Below are positions 46,069-55,158 of a stretch of DNA of 64,000 nucleotides, in pieces. The notes under the pieces are model-generated. The model had not been told where the DNA came from. It ran no database searches and saw nothing but the letters and a program-made list of their open reading frames with translations. A program made the translations under genes and the position numbers. The DNA comes from Ruegeria sp. R13_0 (lineage in GTDB: Bacteria; Pseudomonadota; Alphaproteobacteria; Rhodobacterales; Rhodobacteraceae): the NCBI RefSeq assembly GCF_017743995.1, contig NZ_JAGHRB010000005.1, positions 186,001 to 250,000 on the forward strand, read 5' to 3'. Position 1 is the first letter of the stretch. Each line of letters starts with the position of its first letter.

Positions 46069-46422
46069 ATGACCACAACAGGACAAACCTGCAACTTGTC
46101 AGACCGCACTTGTGTGCCTTGTTCCGGCGGCATTCCAGCCCTGACCGCAGACGAGGCGAATGCTCATATGGGTGAGCTGTCATCGGAATGGGCTTTGAAT
46201 GCCGGGTCGACCGAACTAAGCCGTCACTTCGCGTTCAAGGGTTTCGCCAAGGCCGCATACCTGGCCAATCTCTGTGCATGGCTGGCGGATCAGCAGGGCC
46301 ACCATCCCGATATCTCGTTCGGCTGGGGCTATGTCGATGTCAGGCTGACGACCCACGAAATCGGCGGGCTCAGCGAGAATGACTTTATCTGGGCGGCGAA
46401 ACTGGACCAGTTGACCGGTTAA
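46069..46422 (+). CDS. phhB: Pterin-4a-carbinolamine dehydratase
   Basis: Regenerates the quinonoid dihydropterin from the 4a-carbinolamine made by PhhA. The 117-residue protein has the active-site motif HHPDISFGWGYVDVRLTTHEIGGLSENDF with its histidines. The first 20 residues (TCNLSDRTCVPCSGG) carry three cysteines, a CVPC-type extension common in this family. Almost certainly co-transcribed with phhA. Confidence 0.95.
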   Translation: MTTTGQTCNLSDRTCVPCSGGIPALTADEANAHMGELSSEWALNAGSTELSRHFAFKGFAKAAYLANLCAWLADQQGHHPDISFGWGYVDVRLTTHEIGGLSENDFIWAAKLDQLTG

Positions 46423-46462
46423 ATCGGCCTCGGCCCTAAGAAAAAAACCGTGCTTTTTTGTT

Positions 46463-46490
46463 TCATACTGCACCGACACAACAGGAGGGG
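46463..46490 (+). repeat. Direct repeat copy A left of the glycoside hydrolase gene
   Basis: A 28-bp segment starting TCATACTGCACCG and ending CAGGAGGGG, differing at three positions from copy B at 48689-48716. Similarity extends weakly upstream (GCTTTTTTGTTT against GCTTTTATTGAC). After it, a possible 16-residue frame with a GGGAGG ribosome site (46512-46562) runs into the hydrolase 3' end; no function is claimed. Confidence 0.7.
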
Positions 46491-46549
46491 GCGTTGGGAG
46501 GTCCAATTGGAATGTGGTTGCGCGCGGGTTTCATGCTGCCCCCAGATTT

Positions 46550-48553
46550 CTATTCGAGATAAAACCAGTTCCCGGTGCCCAATTTTTCAAGGTCAATGAC
46601 ATGCACCCCGTCCTGAAAACTGTGTGCTCCCAGGGCGGCTTTTCTCTGGTCGGGGAAGCGAAGCGTCAGCTCAGGCGGTGCTTTAATCTGAAGCCGTCCG
46701 ACTAAGGGCTCGATCCGGAAGGAGAGTTCTTCCGGAACTGCGCGGCCGGCCAATGAGACCAGAATGCGTCCTGAAGTTGTGATCTCTTCATCATCAAGGC
46801 TTTGGACAACGACAGCTGCTGTTGGGTTCTCGACCTCGAAAGCCACATTCGTGGTGGCGACCGTTTTGTCCGAAAGGTGTCCTGCGGCGGCCTGGGTCTT
46901 GGCCGTGTCAATGACAATCAGGCCATCGTTGAATGCCCGATAAAAATCACCGGTATCCGCCGCAACGGTTTGAGCGTCCGGTTCCAGGTAAGAGCGCTCG
47001 GTATCGAGTATTTCATATGGCTGCCCCTCCAGGACCGAGGCGTGCAGCCAAGGCAGTGCCGGCGTGTCCGGCATACATGTGACCAATCTGCTTTGCTCGA
47101 CTATTGTTCGTATCCCGACCGAGGATGCCGGCGTTATCGAACTGCCAAAAAAGGCCTCGTGATCGGGGCAAAGGGCATAGGTCTTTTCCGCAAGGCGCAC
47201 ATGGCCCCGTCGATAGAGAAGAGCGGCCGCAGGCATCATGGCCATCATCGCGGGGTCTTCGGCCATGCTCCAGTTGGTGGGGCGAAGCGGGCCATTCAAG
47301 GGCTGCTGCGCGTAGCCATAGACGATGGGGGCATCCCACCCCTGATGGGCGGCGCGTACGGCGACGTTAAGCGGTGCAATAAACCTGTCGTCGCTGGGAA
47401 ATTCGCCAATGTTCCACTCGGAAACGCTGAACGGCATTCCGACCACCTGTCCAATGGCCAGCCAATCCAGAAAGCCGGGCTGCGTTCTTGGGTCGTAAAA
47501 AACTTCGCCTGAGCTTCCATAGCTATGCCCGTCAACCATGGAGCCGCGCGTGAGAGAGGGCAGCCCGGCGACCGACATACCCCCCCAAAGGCTGGTTGTG
47601 GTGATCAGACCCTCAAACCCGGTGGCTTCGATATTCTCGATCATTCGGTCATTGAAGCGGCGTTCAAGTTCGTTCAGGAACAGCTTGGACGGCCCGTGTA
47701 GCCAGGATCGCCAGGTGAGTTCCGGGTCAAGGCCTTTTTCAACGGCAAATTCGCGCGCGGCCTCCATATAGACAGCGTTGTGCCGAGGGACGTTCTTGTC
47801 TGGCAGCAGCGCATTTCCAAAGTGGTGTGTCAGATCATTTTCGTTCGTGATCATAACGGCGATGACCGCAGGATCTTCTGCGTATGACAACCCGGTTATC
47901 TTGTTGATGTGTCGTAGATACTTGTCCTGAAATTCAAGCATCAGCGCTTCGATACTGGGTGAAATGTAGCTGAATCCCTTGACGCGAATCGAGGTCTCAC
48001 CCTTGGCGATCTCTTCGAAATCCTCGATCCCGTCTTCGGGTGTAAAGCTGCGACCGACATGAAGGTCGAGCCAGATGTAAAGGCCCTCGGCCTCTAGTGC
48101 GGCGATCCATTGGTCTAGTTTTTTCAATGAGAAGGCATCAAGCTTGCGGGTTGTCTGCGCTTCGCTGCCAAAGATATTGGGTTGCACCCAATGCGAGTCG
48201 TGGTGGTGGATGCGCACCAGATTGAAGCCCAACCGAGAAAGGCGTTGGGCATGAGCCCGCATGAAACGAGGTTCGGTCGTGAACAGCGCATAGGCTTGAA
48301 GGTTCGCCCCCCAAAATCGGGCCGGGGTACCATCCGCGAAGAAAAGCTCATCGCCGACGGCCTGTATCTTACCGTGACGGCCGGCAGGCCGGTGGTTCAA
48401 TGCACTTAAGTCGGGAATGGGGGTTTCCAACCGCAACGCCCCTCTCGGCCAAGTCTGTACATCTTCGCTTGACTGCGAAGTTGCCGATCTAGGTCCTGAT
48501 GCGATGCTAACCACTAGGATGAGCAAAAAAGCAAAGATATCTGGGCGGTTCAT
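46550..48553 (-). CDS. Secreted glycoside hydrolase (clan GH-A type)
   Basis: A 667-residue protein with signal peptide MNRPDIFAFLLILVVSIASG. The barrel begins near residue 55 with PARFWGANLQAY and FNLVRIHHHDSHW. The likely acid/base is E238 in MITNEND and the nucleophile E379 in FSVSEWNIGEFPSD, the two strand-end glutamates of clan GH-A (GH5/GH39-like). The C-terminal 150 residues look like a beta-sandwich. The polysaccharide target is unknown. It is opposite in strand to its neighbours, flanked by direct repeats, and so may be an insertion between phhB and lysK. Confidence 0.8.
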   Translation of the reverse strand: MNRPDIFAFLLILVVSIASGPRSATSQSSEDVQTWPRGALRLETPIPDLSALNHRPAGRHGKIQAVGDELFFADGTPARFWGANLQAYALFTTEPRFMRAHAQRLSRLGFNLVRIHHHDSHWVQPNIFGSEAQTTRKLDAFSLKKLDQWIAALEAEGLYIWLDLHVGRSFTPEDGIEDFEEIAKGETSIRVKGFSYISPSIEALMLEFQDKYLRHINKITGLSYAEDPAVIAVMITNENDLTHHFGNALLPDKNVPRHNAVYMEAAREFAVEKGLDPELTWRSWLHGPSKLFLNELERRFNDRMIENIEATGFEGLITTTSLWGGMSVAGLPSLTRGSMVDGHSYGSSGEVFYDPRTQPGFLDWLAIGQVVGMPFSVSEWNIGEFPSDDRFIAPLNVAVRAAHQGWDAPIVYGYAQQPLNGPLRPTNWSMAEDPAMMAMMPAAALLYRRGHVRLAEKTYALCPDHEAFFGSSITPASSVGIRTIVEQSRLVTCMPDTPALPWLHASVLEGQPYEILDTERSYLEPDAQTVAADTGDFYRAFNDGLIVIDTAKTQAAAGHLSDKTVATTNVAFEVENPTAAVVVQSLDDEEITTSGRILVSLAGRAVPEELSFRIEPLVGRLQIKAPPELTLRFPDQRKAALGAHSFQDGVHVIDLEKLGTGNWFYLE

Positions 48554-48688
48554 CAGGCACCTCGTGCTTGTGCAGTGTATCTTCTATGAACGTTACCGCG
48601 TTGCCCAGGAATTCGAAATGGTTCAGTGCACTGAGTTTAGGCATATTTGCAGGTGGCGGCGCTAGAAAAACCCCTCGCTTTTATTGAC

Positions 48689-48716
48689 TCATGCTGCACC
48701 GGCACAATAGGAGGGG
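48689..48716 (+). repeat. Direct repeat copy B in the lysK leader
   Basis: TCATGCTGCACCGG...GGAGGGG, 25 of 28 positions identical to copy A at 46463-46490. TTGACT lies just upstream, so this segment could be part of the lysK promoter or leader. Confidence 0.7.
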
Positions 48717-48769
48717 CCGGTCGGTTGCATGGGGTGACCGGCGCTGTTTTTCCCGATGGAGCAAATCTG

Positions 48770-50344
48770 ATGTCTGAACTGCGTGAAACCGCAATGTCGT
48801 CCAAGGCCTGGCCTTTCGAAGAGGCGCGCCGGTTGCTCAAACGCTATCAGAAGAACGCTCCGGAGAAGGGGTTTGTACTGTTCGAGACGGGCTATGGCCC
48901 CTCGGGCCTGCCACATATCGGCACCTTTGGGGAAGTCGCGCGGACCACAATGGTCAAGCGCGCGTTCGAGGCCCTATCGGATATCCCGACGAAACTGATC
49001 TGTTTCTCGGACGATCTGGACGGCATGCGCAAAGTGCCCAGCAACGTGCCGAACCCGGAGATTCTGGAGCAGCACCTGCAGCGTCCGCTGACTTCGGTTC
49101 CCGATCCATTCGGTGAATACGAAAGCTTTGGGGCGCACAACAACGCTATGCTACGCCGATTCCTCGACACCTTTGGGTTCGAGTATGAGTTCTATTCGGC
49201 CAAGGAATTCTACGAGTCCGGACAGTTTGACGAGATCCTAAAGCGTGCTGTCGAACGTTATGACGAGATCATGGCGATCATGCTGAAAAGTCTCCGCGAA
49301 GAACGGCAGCAAACTTATTCGATCTTCCTGCCTCTGCATCCAGAAAGTGGGCGGGTGATGTATGTGCCGATGAAAAAGGTCTGTGCCGAGACCTACACCG
49401 TGACCTTTGATGATGAGACGGGCAAGGAATGGACCGTTCCCGTGACTGGCGGCAATGTAAAGCTGCAGTGGAAGCCGGACTTTGGCGCGCGCTGGGCTGC
49501 GCTGGGCGTCGATTTCGAAATGTACGGCAAGGAGCACGCCACCAACGAAAAGATCTATGACGCGATCTGCCGTGCTTTGGGCGGTCGTGCGCCCGAGCAT
49601 TTCTCGTATGAGCTGTTTTTGGATGAAAACGGCCAGAAGATCTCGAAATCGTCCGGCAATGGCGTTTCGATTGACGAATGGCTGACCTATGCGCCGACAG
49701 AAAGCCTGTCGTATTTCATGTATCAAAAGCCCAAAACGGCCAAACGGATGCATTTCGACGTCATCCCCAAAGCCTATGATGAATACCATCAGCAGTTGCG
49801 GGCCTATCCGGGGCAGGATCTGAAGGCGCAGTTGAACAATCCGGTCTGGCATATTCATGGCGGTGATGTCCCGGAATCGACCCTGATTGTGCCGTTTGCC
49901 ATGTTGCTGAACCTCGCTTCGGTTTCAGGGGCCGAAGACAAGGAGGCGCTGTGGGGCTTCATTCGCCGTTACGCGCCTGAGGCGACTGCAGAAAGCCACC
50001 CCGATCTGGACTTGGCGGCGGGTTTTGCTTTGCGCTACTTCAACGATTTCGTCAAACCAACGCGCAAGCACCGCGCCCCGACGGATCAAGAGCGCGAAGC
50101 GCTGGAGGCGCTCAAGGCCGCGCTTGAGGCCTATGACGGCCCTGCCGAGGATGAGGCGCTGCAATCGGTGGTCTATTCCATCGGCCGTGAGCGGTTTGAC
50201 CCGATGCGTGGCTGGTTCACCGCCCTCTACGAGGTGCTGTTGGGGGCCTCGCAAGGCCCGCGTTTTGGTGGCTTCATTGCCCTCTACGGCGTGCCGGAAA
50301 CGATCGCGCTGATCGACAAGGCCTTGGCCGGAGAGCTGGTCTGA
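48770..50344 (+). CDS. lysK: Lysyl-tRNA synthetase, class I
   Basis: Class I LysRS, found in archaea and many alphaproteobacteria in place of class II LysS. The 524-residue protein has the HIGH-type motif [17 protein letters not shown] and the KMSKS-type motif KISKSSGNG, plus an alpha-helical C-terminal anticodon domain. The ATG at 48770 has GGAG nine bases upstream; an earlier in-frame ATG at 48647 would run across the repeat and is rejected. Confidence 0.96.
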   Translation: MSELRETAMSSKAWPFEEARRLLKRYQKNAPEKGFVLFETGYGPSGLPHIGTFGEVARTTMVKRAFEALSDIPTKLICFSDDLDGMRKVPSNVPNPEILEQHLQRPLTSVPDPFGEYESFGAHNNAMLRRFLDTFGFEYEFYSAKEFYESGQFDEILKRAVERYDEIMAIMLKSLREERQQTYSIFLPLHPESGRVMYVPMKKVCAETYTVTFDDETGKEWTVPVTGGNVKLQWKPDFGARWAALGVDFEMYGKEHATNEKIYDAICRALGGRAPEHFSYELFLDENGQKISKSSGNGVSIDEWLTYAPTESLSYFMYQKPKTAKRMHFDVIPKAYDEYHQQLRAYPGQDLKAQLNNPVWHIHGGDVPESTLIVPFAMLLNLASVSGAEDKEALWGFIRRYAPEATAESHPDLDLAAGFALRYFNDFVKPTRKHRAPTDQEREALEALKAALEAYDGPAEDEALQSVVYSIGRERFDPMRGWFTALYEVLLGASQGPRFGGFIALYGVPETIALIDKALAGELV

Positions 50345-50363
50345 TTTGACCTGATCCCGCATG

Positions 50364-50391
50364 GGGCTACCGTTCCGTCAGGAGGTAGCCC
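50364..50391 (+). promoter_or_regulatory. Hairpin sequestering a ribosome-binding site
   Basis: GGGCTACC (50364-50371) pairs perfectly with GGTAGCCC (50384-50391). The Shine-Dalgarno AGGAGG spans loop and 3' arm (50380-50385) and the ATG follows at 50393. Melting would be needed for translation initiation. Confidence 0.65.
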
Positions 50392-50392
50392 T

Positions 50393-50794
50393 ATGCGTCG
50401 TTTACTGCTTGCCCTGTCCCTGAGTGCTGGTCTGGCCTCGGGTGCGTTTGCCCAAAGCGCCGAGATCGAGGCCAATATCGCGGCCCAGATTCAGGCCTTC
50501 AAAGCGGATGATTTCGCCACGGCCTTTACCTTTGCCAGCCCCAATATCCAGCGTCTCTTCGGAAACCCGGACAATTTCGGAGCGATGGTGCGCAATGGCT
50601 ATCCCATGGTCTGGCGTCCCTCTGATGTGCGGTTTCTGGAATTGCGCGAGGTCGCAGGCGCGTTGTGGCAAAAGGTCATGATTACAGATGGCGACGGCGC
50701 GGTTCACATTCTCGACTATCAGATGATCCAGCAGGAGAATGGCTGGAAGATCAACGGCGTGCAGCTTCTTGGGCGCGCCGACCCCGCAGCCTGA
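50393..50794 (+). CDS. Exported DUF4864 family protein
   Basis: A 133-residue protein with signal peptide MRRLLLALSLSAGLASGAFAQ and a compact domain (IAAQIQAFKADDFATAFTFASPNIQRLFGNPDNFGAMVRNGYPMVWRPSDVRFLE) of the NTF2-like kind that is annotated DUF4864. QENGWKINGVQLL near the end is typical. Function unknown. Its start codon lies directly after a perfect 8-bp hairpin that includes its ribosome site. Confidence 0.8.
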   Translation: MRRLLLALSLSAGLASGAFAQSAEIEANIAAQIQAFKADDFATAFTFASPNIQRLFGNPDNFGAMVRNGYPMVWRPSDVRFLELREVAGALWQKVMITDGDGAVHILDYQMIQQENGWKINGVQLLGRADPAA

Positions 50795-50929
50795 TGCAAC
50801 ACCACCGTCACGGTCGCATGAGTGGCGGTTAATCCCTTTTTGATACTCAAACTGTCGCGTTCGGGATGGACCTGAACACGGCGTTTGAACGTGCTGCCAT
50901 TGGGCCGCGCGACGAGGAAAGGGATTTCT

Positions 50930-53215
50930 ATGAACAAGGCAATCACCGACGGCATTGTGTTCATGCCGCCTGCTTTCGAAAACGGTTTGGGTGTGTGGTC
51001 TGCGGGCGATGGTACGCCGGGCTCACCGACCTATGATGGCTCGGGCACCGGGGCATTTGTGCCGTCGGATGCGGATTTTGGCGGCTGTCTTGAGATCCTG
51101 AAGATTAACAGCCCGCAGCAGTTGCGCTACATGGGCCAGACCCAGATCCTGCCGGGGTGCTATTTGCAGATCAAGGCGCGGGTCAAAGCAATCAGTGGCC
51201 CTCTGCCCGAGGTGCGGATCGCCGCTTGGGCCGGTGCAGCAGGCGACACCAATCTGACGGGGGTCATCGAGCAAGGCCCAGCCACCCAGCTGACAAGTTA
51301 CGGCGCGGTGACCGAGATCACCGCGATTGTGGGCACCGGGCGACGTCCGGGTGTGGATATGGCTTGGGGTGTCAGTGCGCTCTACGGTCATTTCGGCATT
51401 GATATCGAGGGCGCCAACGGGGCGGTCATCCGCGTCGATGATTTGGAGATCACAGATGTCACCGGTGTGTTTCTGCGTGAGATCATCAGCCGCGTCGATG
51501 TGCGCGACTATGGTGCTGTGGGCGACGGCATTGCCGACGACTCGGCCGCGTTCGAGGCAGCGGATCAGGCCGCTGGAGGCCGGCGCATTTTTGTGCCCCA
51601 AGGCACCTATCGTCTGGCCGAGAATACCACCCTGTCTTCTGAGGTCGAGTTTGAGGGCACGGTCACGATGCCCGACGACAAGATGCTTCTGCTGCTGAAA
51701 AACTATGACCTGCCCGCCTATATTGCCGCGTTCGGGAATGAAGAGCTGGCCTTCAAGAAGGCGTTTCAGGCGCTGTTGAACAACTCGGACCATGAATCGC
51801 TGGATCTGGGCGGGCGCAAGATCGAAGTGACGGCCCCAATCGACATGTTTGCTGCCGTTCCCAACAGGCCGGGGTTTTCTACTCGTCGTGTCATCCGCAA
51901 CGGTCAGTTCGATGTTAAAAGCAGCTCGGCCTGGGATACCGAAACCTTCACCTCGGTCGCGACTTATGATCCGGCGGATTCGACCCGTCTGACCAATGTG
52001 GCCAACGTGGCGAACATCCCAATCGGTTCGCTGGTTCAGGGCAGCGGCGTCGGGCGCGAGATTTACGTGCGCGGCAAGGATGAAAGCGCCGGAGAGCTGA
52101 CGCTGAACGCACCGATGTATGACGCGGCAGGCACCCAGACCTTCACTTTCGTGTCCTTCAAATACTTGCTGGATTTCGGCAATTTCGGAGTGTTGCGCAA
52201 GTTCGGGATGGAACAGATCGAGTTCCAGTGCAACGGCCGCTGCAGCGCCATCCGTCTGGCACCTGCGGGCAGCACGTTCTCATTGTCGGATTGTTTCATC
52301 AGCCGTCCGTTGGATCGCGGCATCACCTCGATCGGCACAGGCTGTAAGGGGATGTTGATCGACAATTGTCAGTTCCTGTCCTCGGAAGAGTCCTTCATCG
52401 TCCCGGATCGCAAGTCGATTGCGCTGAACACCACCTCGAACGACGTGAAGATCCGCCACAACCGGGCGGTGCGCTTCAAGCATTTTGCGGTTATCGGCGG
52501 CGACAACAACATGATCCTTGGTAACCACTTTTTCCAGGGCGACAGTATTCCGCAAGGGGTGCGAACCGCAGGGCTGATCATGATCGGGACCTATAACAGC
52601 TCGACCATCGCCGAGAACTACGTGGACAATTGCTTTGTGCAATGGACGAACGAGCGTGACACGACGCCCGCCTATGTCTCGGGCTATTCCTTCAGCGCCA
52701 TGAGTATCACCGACAATATCTTCTATTCCAGCGAGGCGCCGCCCTGGTTCAGCTATATCGTGATCCGCCCGTACGGTCCGGGGCATTTTCTGAACGGGCT
52801 GGCGGTGACCGGCAACAAGTTCCGCTCGAACGGGACGGACCTTGAGCGTGCCGACCGGGTGGATACGTCCTTTGCGGATCTGGATGCGGATCAGCACATC
52901 AACGTCACGTTCAGCAACAACACCTATCACGGGATCGACGCCAAGGTGGAAAACCCGCTGCGGGTGCGGCACAGCCAGAACTCGGCCTCGCAGGTCTGGA
53001 CCATCGACTCGGATGGTCGGTTGCCGTTTGGCTCCAAGGCGCGCAGTTGCGATGCGGTCGCGGTTCTGGGGCCGCTCAGAACGGCGCTGGGGTCGGTGCG
53101 CTATTCCTTTCCCTATGCCGATGTCGAACAGGGCAGCAATGGCGATGCCGTCCAATTGCGCTGGGCCGAAAGCCTGAGCGGCGATGTCTCGGTACAGATG
53201 CGTCTGGAAGAGTAA
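50930..53215 (+). CDS. Large right-handed beta-helix protein (pectate-lyase/tail-spike type)
   Basis: A 761-residue protein. Residues 1-180 form a lectin-like beta domain; DVRDYGAVGDGIADDSAAFEAAD near 195-215 is the hallmark entry of pectate-lyase-superfamily beta-helices found in GH28-related enzymes and phage tail spikes. The helix runs to about 690, with asparagine-rich turns (MLIDNCQFLSSEES, ITDNIFYSSEAP, VTGNKFRSNG), then a C-terminal cap. There is no signal peptide, so export by a Sec route is unlikely; a particle-associated spike or type I export are options. The ATG at 50930 has GAGGAAAGG in front. Confidence 0.82.
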   Translation: MNKAITDGIVFMPPAFENGLGVWSAGDGTPGSPTYDGSGTGAFVPSDADFGGCLEILKINSPQQLRYMGQTQILPGCYLQIKARVKAISGPLPEVRIAAWAGAAGDTNLTGVIEQGPATQLTSYGAVTEITAIVGTGRRPGVDMAWGVSALYGHFGIDIEGANGAVIRVDDLEITDVTGVFLREIISRVDVRDYGAVGDGIADDSAAFEAADQAAGGRRIFVPQGTYRLAENTTLSSEVEFEGTVTMPDDKMLLLLKNYDLPAYIAAFGNEELAFKKAFQALLNNSDHESLDLGGRKIEVTAPIDMFAAVPNRPGFSTRRVIRNGQFDVKSSSAWDTETFTSVATYDPADSTRLTNVANVANIPIGSLVQGSGVGREIYVRGKDESAGELTLNAPMYDAAGTQTFTFVSFKYLLDFGNFGVLRKFGMEQIEFQCNGRCSAIRLAPAGSTFSLSDCFISRPLDRGITSIGTGCKGMLIDNCQFLSSEESFIVPDRKSIALNTTSNDVKIRHNRAVRFKHFAVIGGDNNMILGNHFFQGDSIPQGVRTAGLIMIGTYNSSTIAENYVDNCFVQWTNERDTTPAYVSGYSFSAMSITDNIFYSSEAPPWFSYIVIRPYGPGHFLNGLAVTGNKFRSNGTDLERADRVDTSFADLDADQHINVTFSNNTYHGIDAKVENPLRVRHSQNSASQVWTIDSDGRLPFGSKARSCDAVAVLGPLRTALGSVRYSFPYADVEQGSNGDAVQLRWAESLSGDVSVQMRLEE

Positions 53216-53225
53216 CGATACCTGC

Positions 53226-53251
53226 AAGCCGCCCCTTTACCGGGGCGGCTT
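53226..53251 (+). terminator. Intrinsic terminator after the beta-helix gene
   Basis: AAGCCGCCCC (53226-53235) and GGGGCGGCTT (53242-53251) form a perfect 10-bp stem with a 6-base loop, followed by CGCTTT, 10 bp after the stop codon. Confidence 0.8.
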
Positions 53252-53326
53252 CGCTTTAGGTTGCAGGAAAGACGAGACGTTTGGGAATCCTGTGCTAGGC
53301 TGAGGGTAAGCCAAAGGAGGACTCAG

Positions 53327-53647
53327 ATGCCGACCATAGCCAAAACCGCCAGCGTTCAGACCGTTATCACGACATTTGAGATGACACCCGGCACCTGTCA
53401 GGACTTGCTTGAGGCGCTGACGGATGCCTATTCCGAATTCATCTCAAAACAGCCCGGATTCGTATCGGCCGGCCTGCATGTCAACGACGCCCAGACCCGG
53501 ATCGCCAATTATTCGCAATGGGAGCGGCGCGAGGATTTTCTGGCCATGCTACGCACCCCGGAAATGCGCGACCGCAACCGCAAAATCAACGAACTATGCA
53601 AGAGTTTCGAGCCGGTCATGTATGACGTCGCTGAGACTTTCAATTAA
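53327..53647 (+). CDS. Antibiotic-biosynthesis-monooxygenase (ABM) domain protein
   Basis: A 106-residue dimeric alpha-beta barrel protein: VQTVITTFEMTPGTCQDLLEALTDAYSEFISKQPGFVSAGLHVNDAQTRIANYSQWERREDFLAML is the ABM pattern (beta-alpha-beta, Q-PGF, W). Such proteins range from quinol monooxygenases to haem-degrading enzymes. The ATG at 53327 has a consensus AAAGGAGG; upstream extension to 53261 is not supported. Confidence 0.82.
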   Translation: MPTIAKTASVQTVITTFEMTPGTCQDLLEALTDAYSEFISKQPGFVSAGLHVNDAQTRIANYSQWERREDFLAMLRTPEMRDRNRKINELCKSFEPVMYDVAETFN

Positions 53648-53668
53648 CGCAGGTCCCGTGTCCCGGTG

Positions 53669-54151
53669 TCAGATGTCTGTAGCTTCGACGCGGTAAACTT
53701 TGCCAAACCCGCCGTTCAGCAGCCCATCTTCAATCTCAAAGCGGACAAAGCTGAAATCGGCGAAATCTGCATAGAGTTTAGCCTTGGGGCGCAGTGACAG
53801 ATACCTTTGGCGGAGGTCGTCATGATCCGCCGTTCCCCTTGCAACCAAACGAGCCGTCGCGTGTAAGGTCAGCCGAGGATGCGTCAGCGGATCCCCCTTA
53901 GGGCCTGGATCCCCGATCAGAAGGGCGCAGGCCGGGTTGTTCTGTAGCGCCCGGCTATGATCCGATAGGCTTGAAATCAGCGAGATCGGCTGCCCCTTGG
54001 CATCTGTCGCCAGCGCAATCCGCGATACGGATGGCACAGTGGTACCCGGCCTCAGAACGGCAAGCGCAGCATGAGTCGCCCCCTCCATCAAGTCGCGGAT
54101 CAGGCCCCGGGCGGTGTCGTCCAGCGGTTGGTAGGGGTCTTTGGTTGGCAT
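53669..54151 (-). CDS. Pyridoxamine-5'-phosphate-oxidase-like flavin/haem-binding protein
   Basis: A 160-residue split-barrel protein of the PPOX/HugZ group: HAALAVLRPGTTVPSVSRIALATDAKGQPISLISSLSDHSRALQNNPACALLIGDPGPKGDPLTHPRLTLHATARLV. This family includes haem-iron-utilisation proteins and flavin reductases; which applies is uncertain. The ATG at 54151 follows GAGG; the upstream ATG at 54163 is an alternative. Convergent with the ABM gene. Confidence 0.8.
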   Translation of the reverse strand: MPTKDPYQPLDDTARGLIRDLMEGATHAALAVLRPGTTVPSVSRIALATDAKGQPISLISSLSDHSRALQNNPACALLIGDPGPKGDPLTHPRLTLHATARLVARGTADHDDLRQRYLSLRPKAKLYADFADFSFVRFEIEDGLLNGGFGKVYRVEATDI

Positions 54152-54257
54152 TTTGCCTCGCATTGGTAAGCGTGAGGGTAATCCTATCCGCGGTGATCTT
54201 TGTGGTTAAGCCGTGTTCTGCCTCGGCTTCGCCACAAATCCCCTGTATCGCGATGGC

Positions 54258-54680
54258 ATGAAGTTAAGCAAATCCAAATTGGACGATCCTTTGCCGACCA
54301 AGCGTCAGCGCCGGGCCGAAGCCGCCCGGCGACGCGCGCTCTCTCCGGTGCGTATTCTGCTTATGGTTCTGTGCCTGCCGCTGACCGTCGCGTTGATCTC
54401 TTTCAACATGTTCGTGCGCCTTTCGGACTATGGCCGGGATGAGGCCATGGTCCATCTGATCGCGCTGGCCGGTTGCGATGCCTCTCGGGCCGTGGGGTTC
54501 GGCACCTTTTACGAAGGCTATGCGGGCTATCATCCCCGCAACGACCCCGACGGTGACGGAGTGGCCTGCGGACCGGATGTGGCGCAGCGTCAAACGGCCC
54601 CCTCGCCAAGTACGACCACGCCTCGCGAAACAACCGCCAACCAAAGGTCCCTGGGCAACGCCAAGTTCATCAAGCCCTGA
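54258..54680 (+). CDS. Membrane protein with C-terminal excalibur calcium-binding domain
   Basis: A 140-residue protein: a basic N-terminus (TKRQRRAEAARRRALSP), one membrane helix (VRILLMVLCLPLTVALISFNMFV), then an excalibur domain, GYAGYHPRNDPDGDGVACGP, with the D-x-D-x-DG calcium loop and conserved cysteine. The tail is Ser/Thr/Pro-rich. The ATG at 54258 precedes MKLSKSKLD; the frame is open to 54213. Role unknown; such domains are common in envelope proteins and nucleases. Confidence 0.78.
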   Translation: MKLSKSKLDDPLPTKRQRRAEAARRRALSPVRILLMVLCLPLTVALISFNMFVRLSDYGRDEAMVHLIALAGCDASRAVGFGTFYEGYAGYHPRNDPDGDGVACGPDVAQRQTAPSPSTTTPRETTANQRSLGNAKFIKP

Positions 54681-54823
54681 AACCCGTGGGTTGAGGGCTG
54701 TCTCCTCCGCGACCGTTTGGCCTGTGACGCTGCGGGAATCTGCGAGTTCATGCTATGATACGCGGCGTTGGTACCGGTTTGGTGCCTCCATCGGGCAATT
54801 TCGCCCAGTTTGGGAGGACAAAG

Positions 54824-55114
54824 ATGTTTGCACGCGTAACTCAATTTAAAATGAAGCCCGGCACGCGCGAGGCGGCCACGGCGAAGATGAACGAATTGAA
54901 ATCTGAAATCATGGGCATGCCCGGCATGCACTGTTTTACCAATGTGATGAACGAGGACGGCACCGGATACGTGATCTCGGTGGTCGAAAGTGAGGATATC
55001 TCGAACGCAAACGCCCCAAAGGTGGCCGAGCTTTGGGGGCATTTCGCCGAGTTCATGGAAGCGCCGCCAACCCCAGCAGGTTTTGACGTGATTGCCCATT
55101 GGGACAAAGGCTGA
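54824..55114 (+). CDS. Small dimeric alpha-beta barrel protein (ABM-like)
   Basis: A 96-residue protein, MFARVTQFKMKPGTREAATAKMNELKSEIMGMPGMHCFTNVMNEDGTGYVISVVES, with the beta-alpha-beta-beta order of ABM/stress-responsive barrel proteins. Function unknown. The ATG at 54824 is preceded by GGGAGGACAAAG. It shares a fold with, but no close similarity to, the protein at 53327. Confidence 0.75.
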   Translation: MFARVTQFKMKPGTREAATAKMNELKSEIMGMPGMHCFTNVMNEDGTGYVISVVESEDISNANAPKVAELWGHFAEFMEAPPTPAGFDVIAHWDKG

Positions 55115-55158
55115 ACGCGCGTTTGACCGGAGGCCGCTCCGCGCCACTTCAGGCAACG

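Noticed and set aside
46437..46462. Intrinsic terminator after phhB from AAAAAAA and TTTTTT runs
   Set aside because: The A/T runs could pair, but the stem has no GC core and the segment is better explained as the weak upstream part of direct repeat A.
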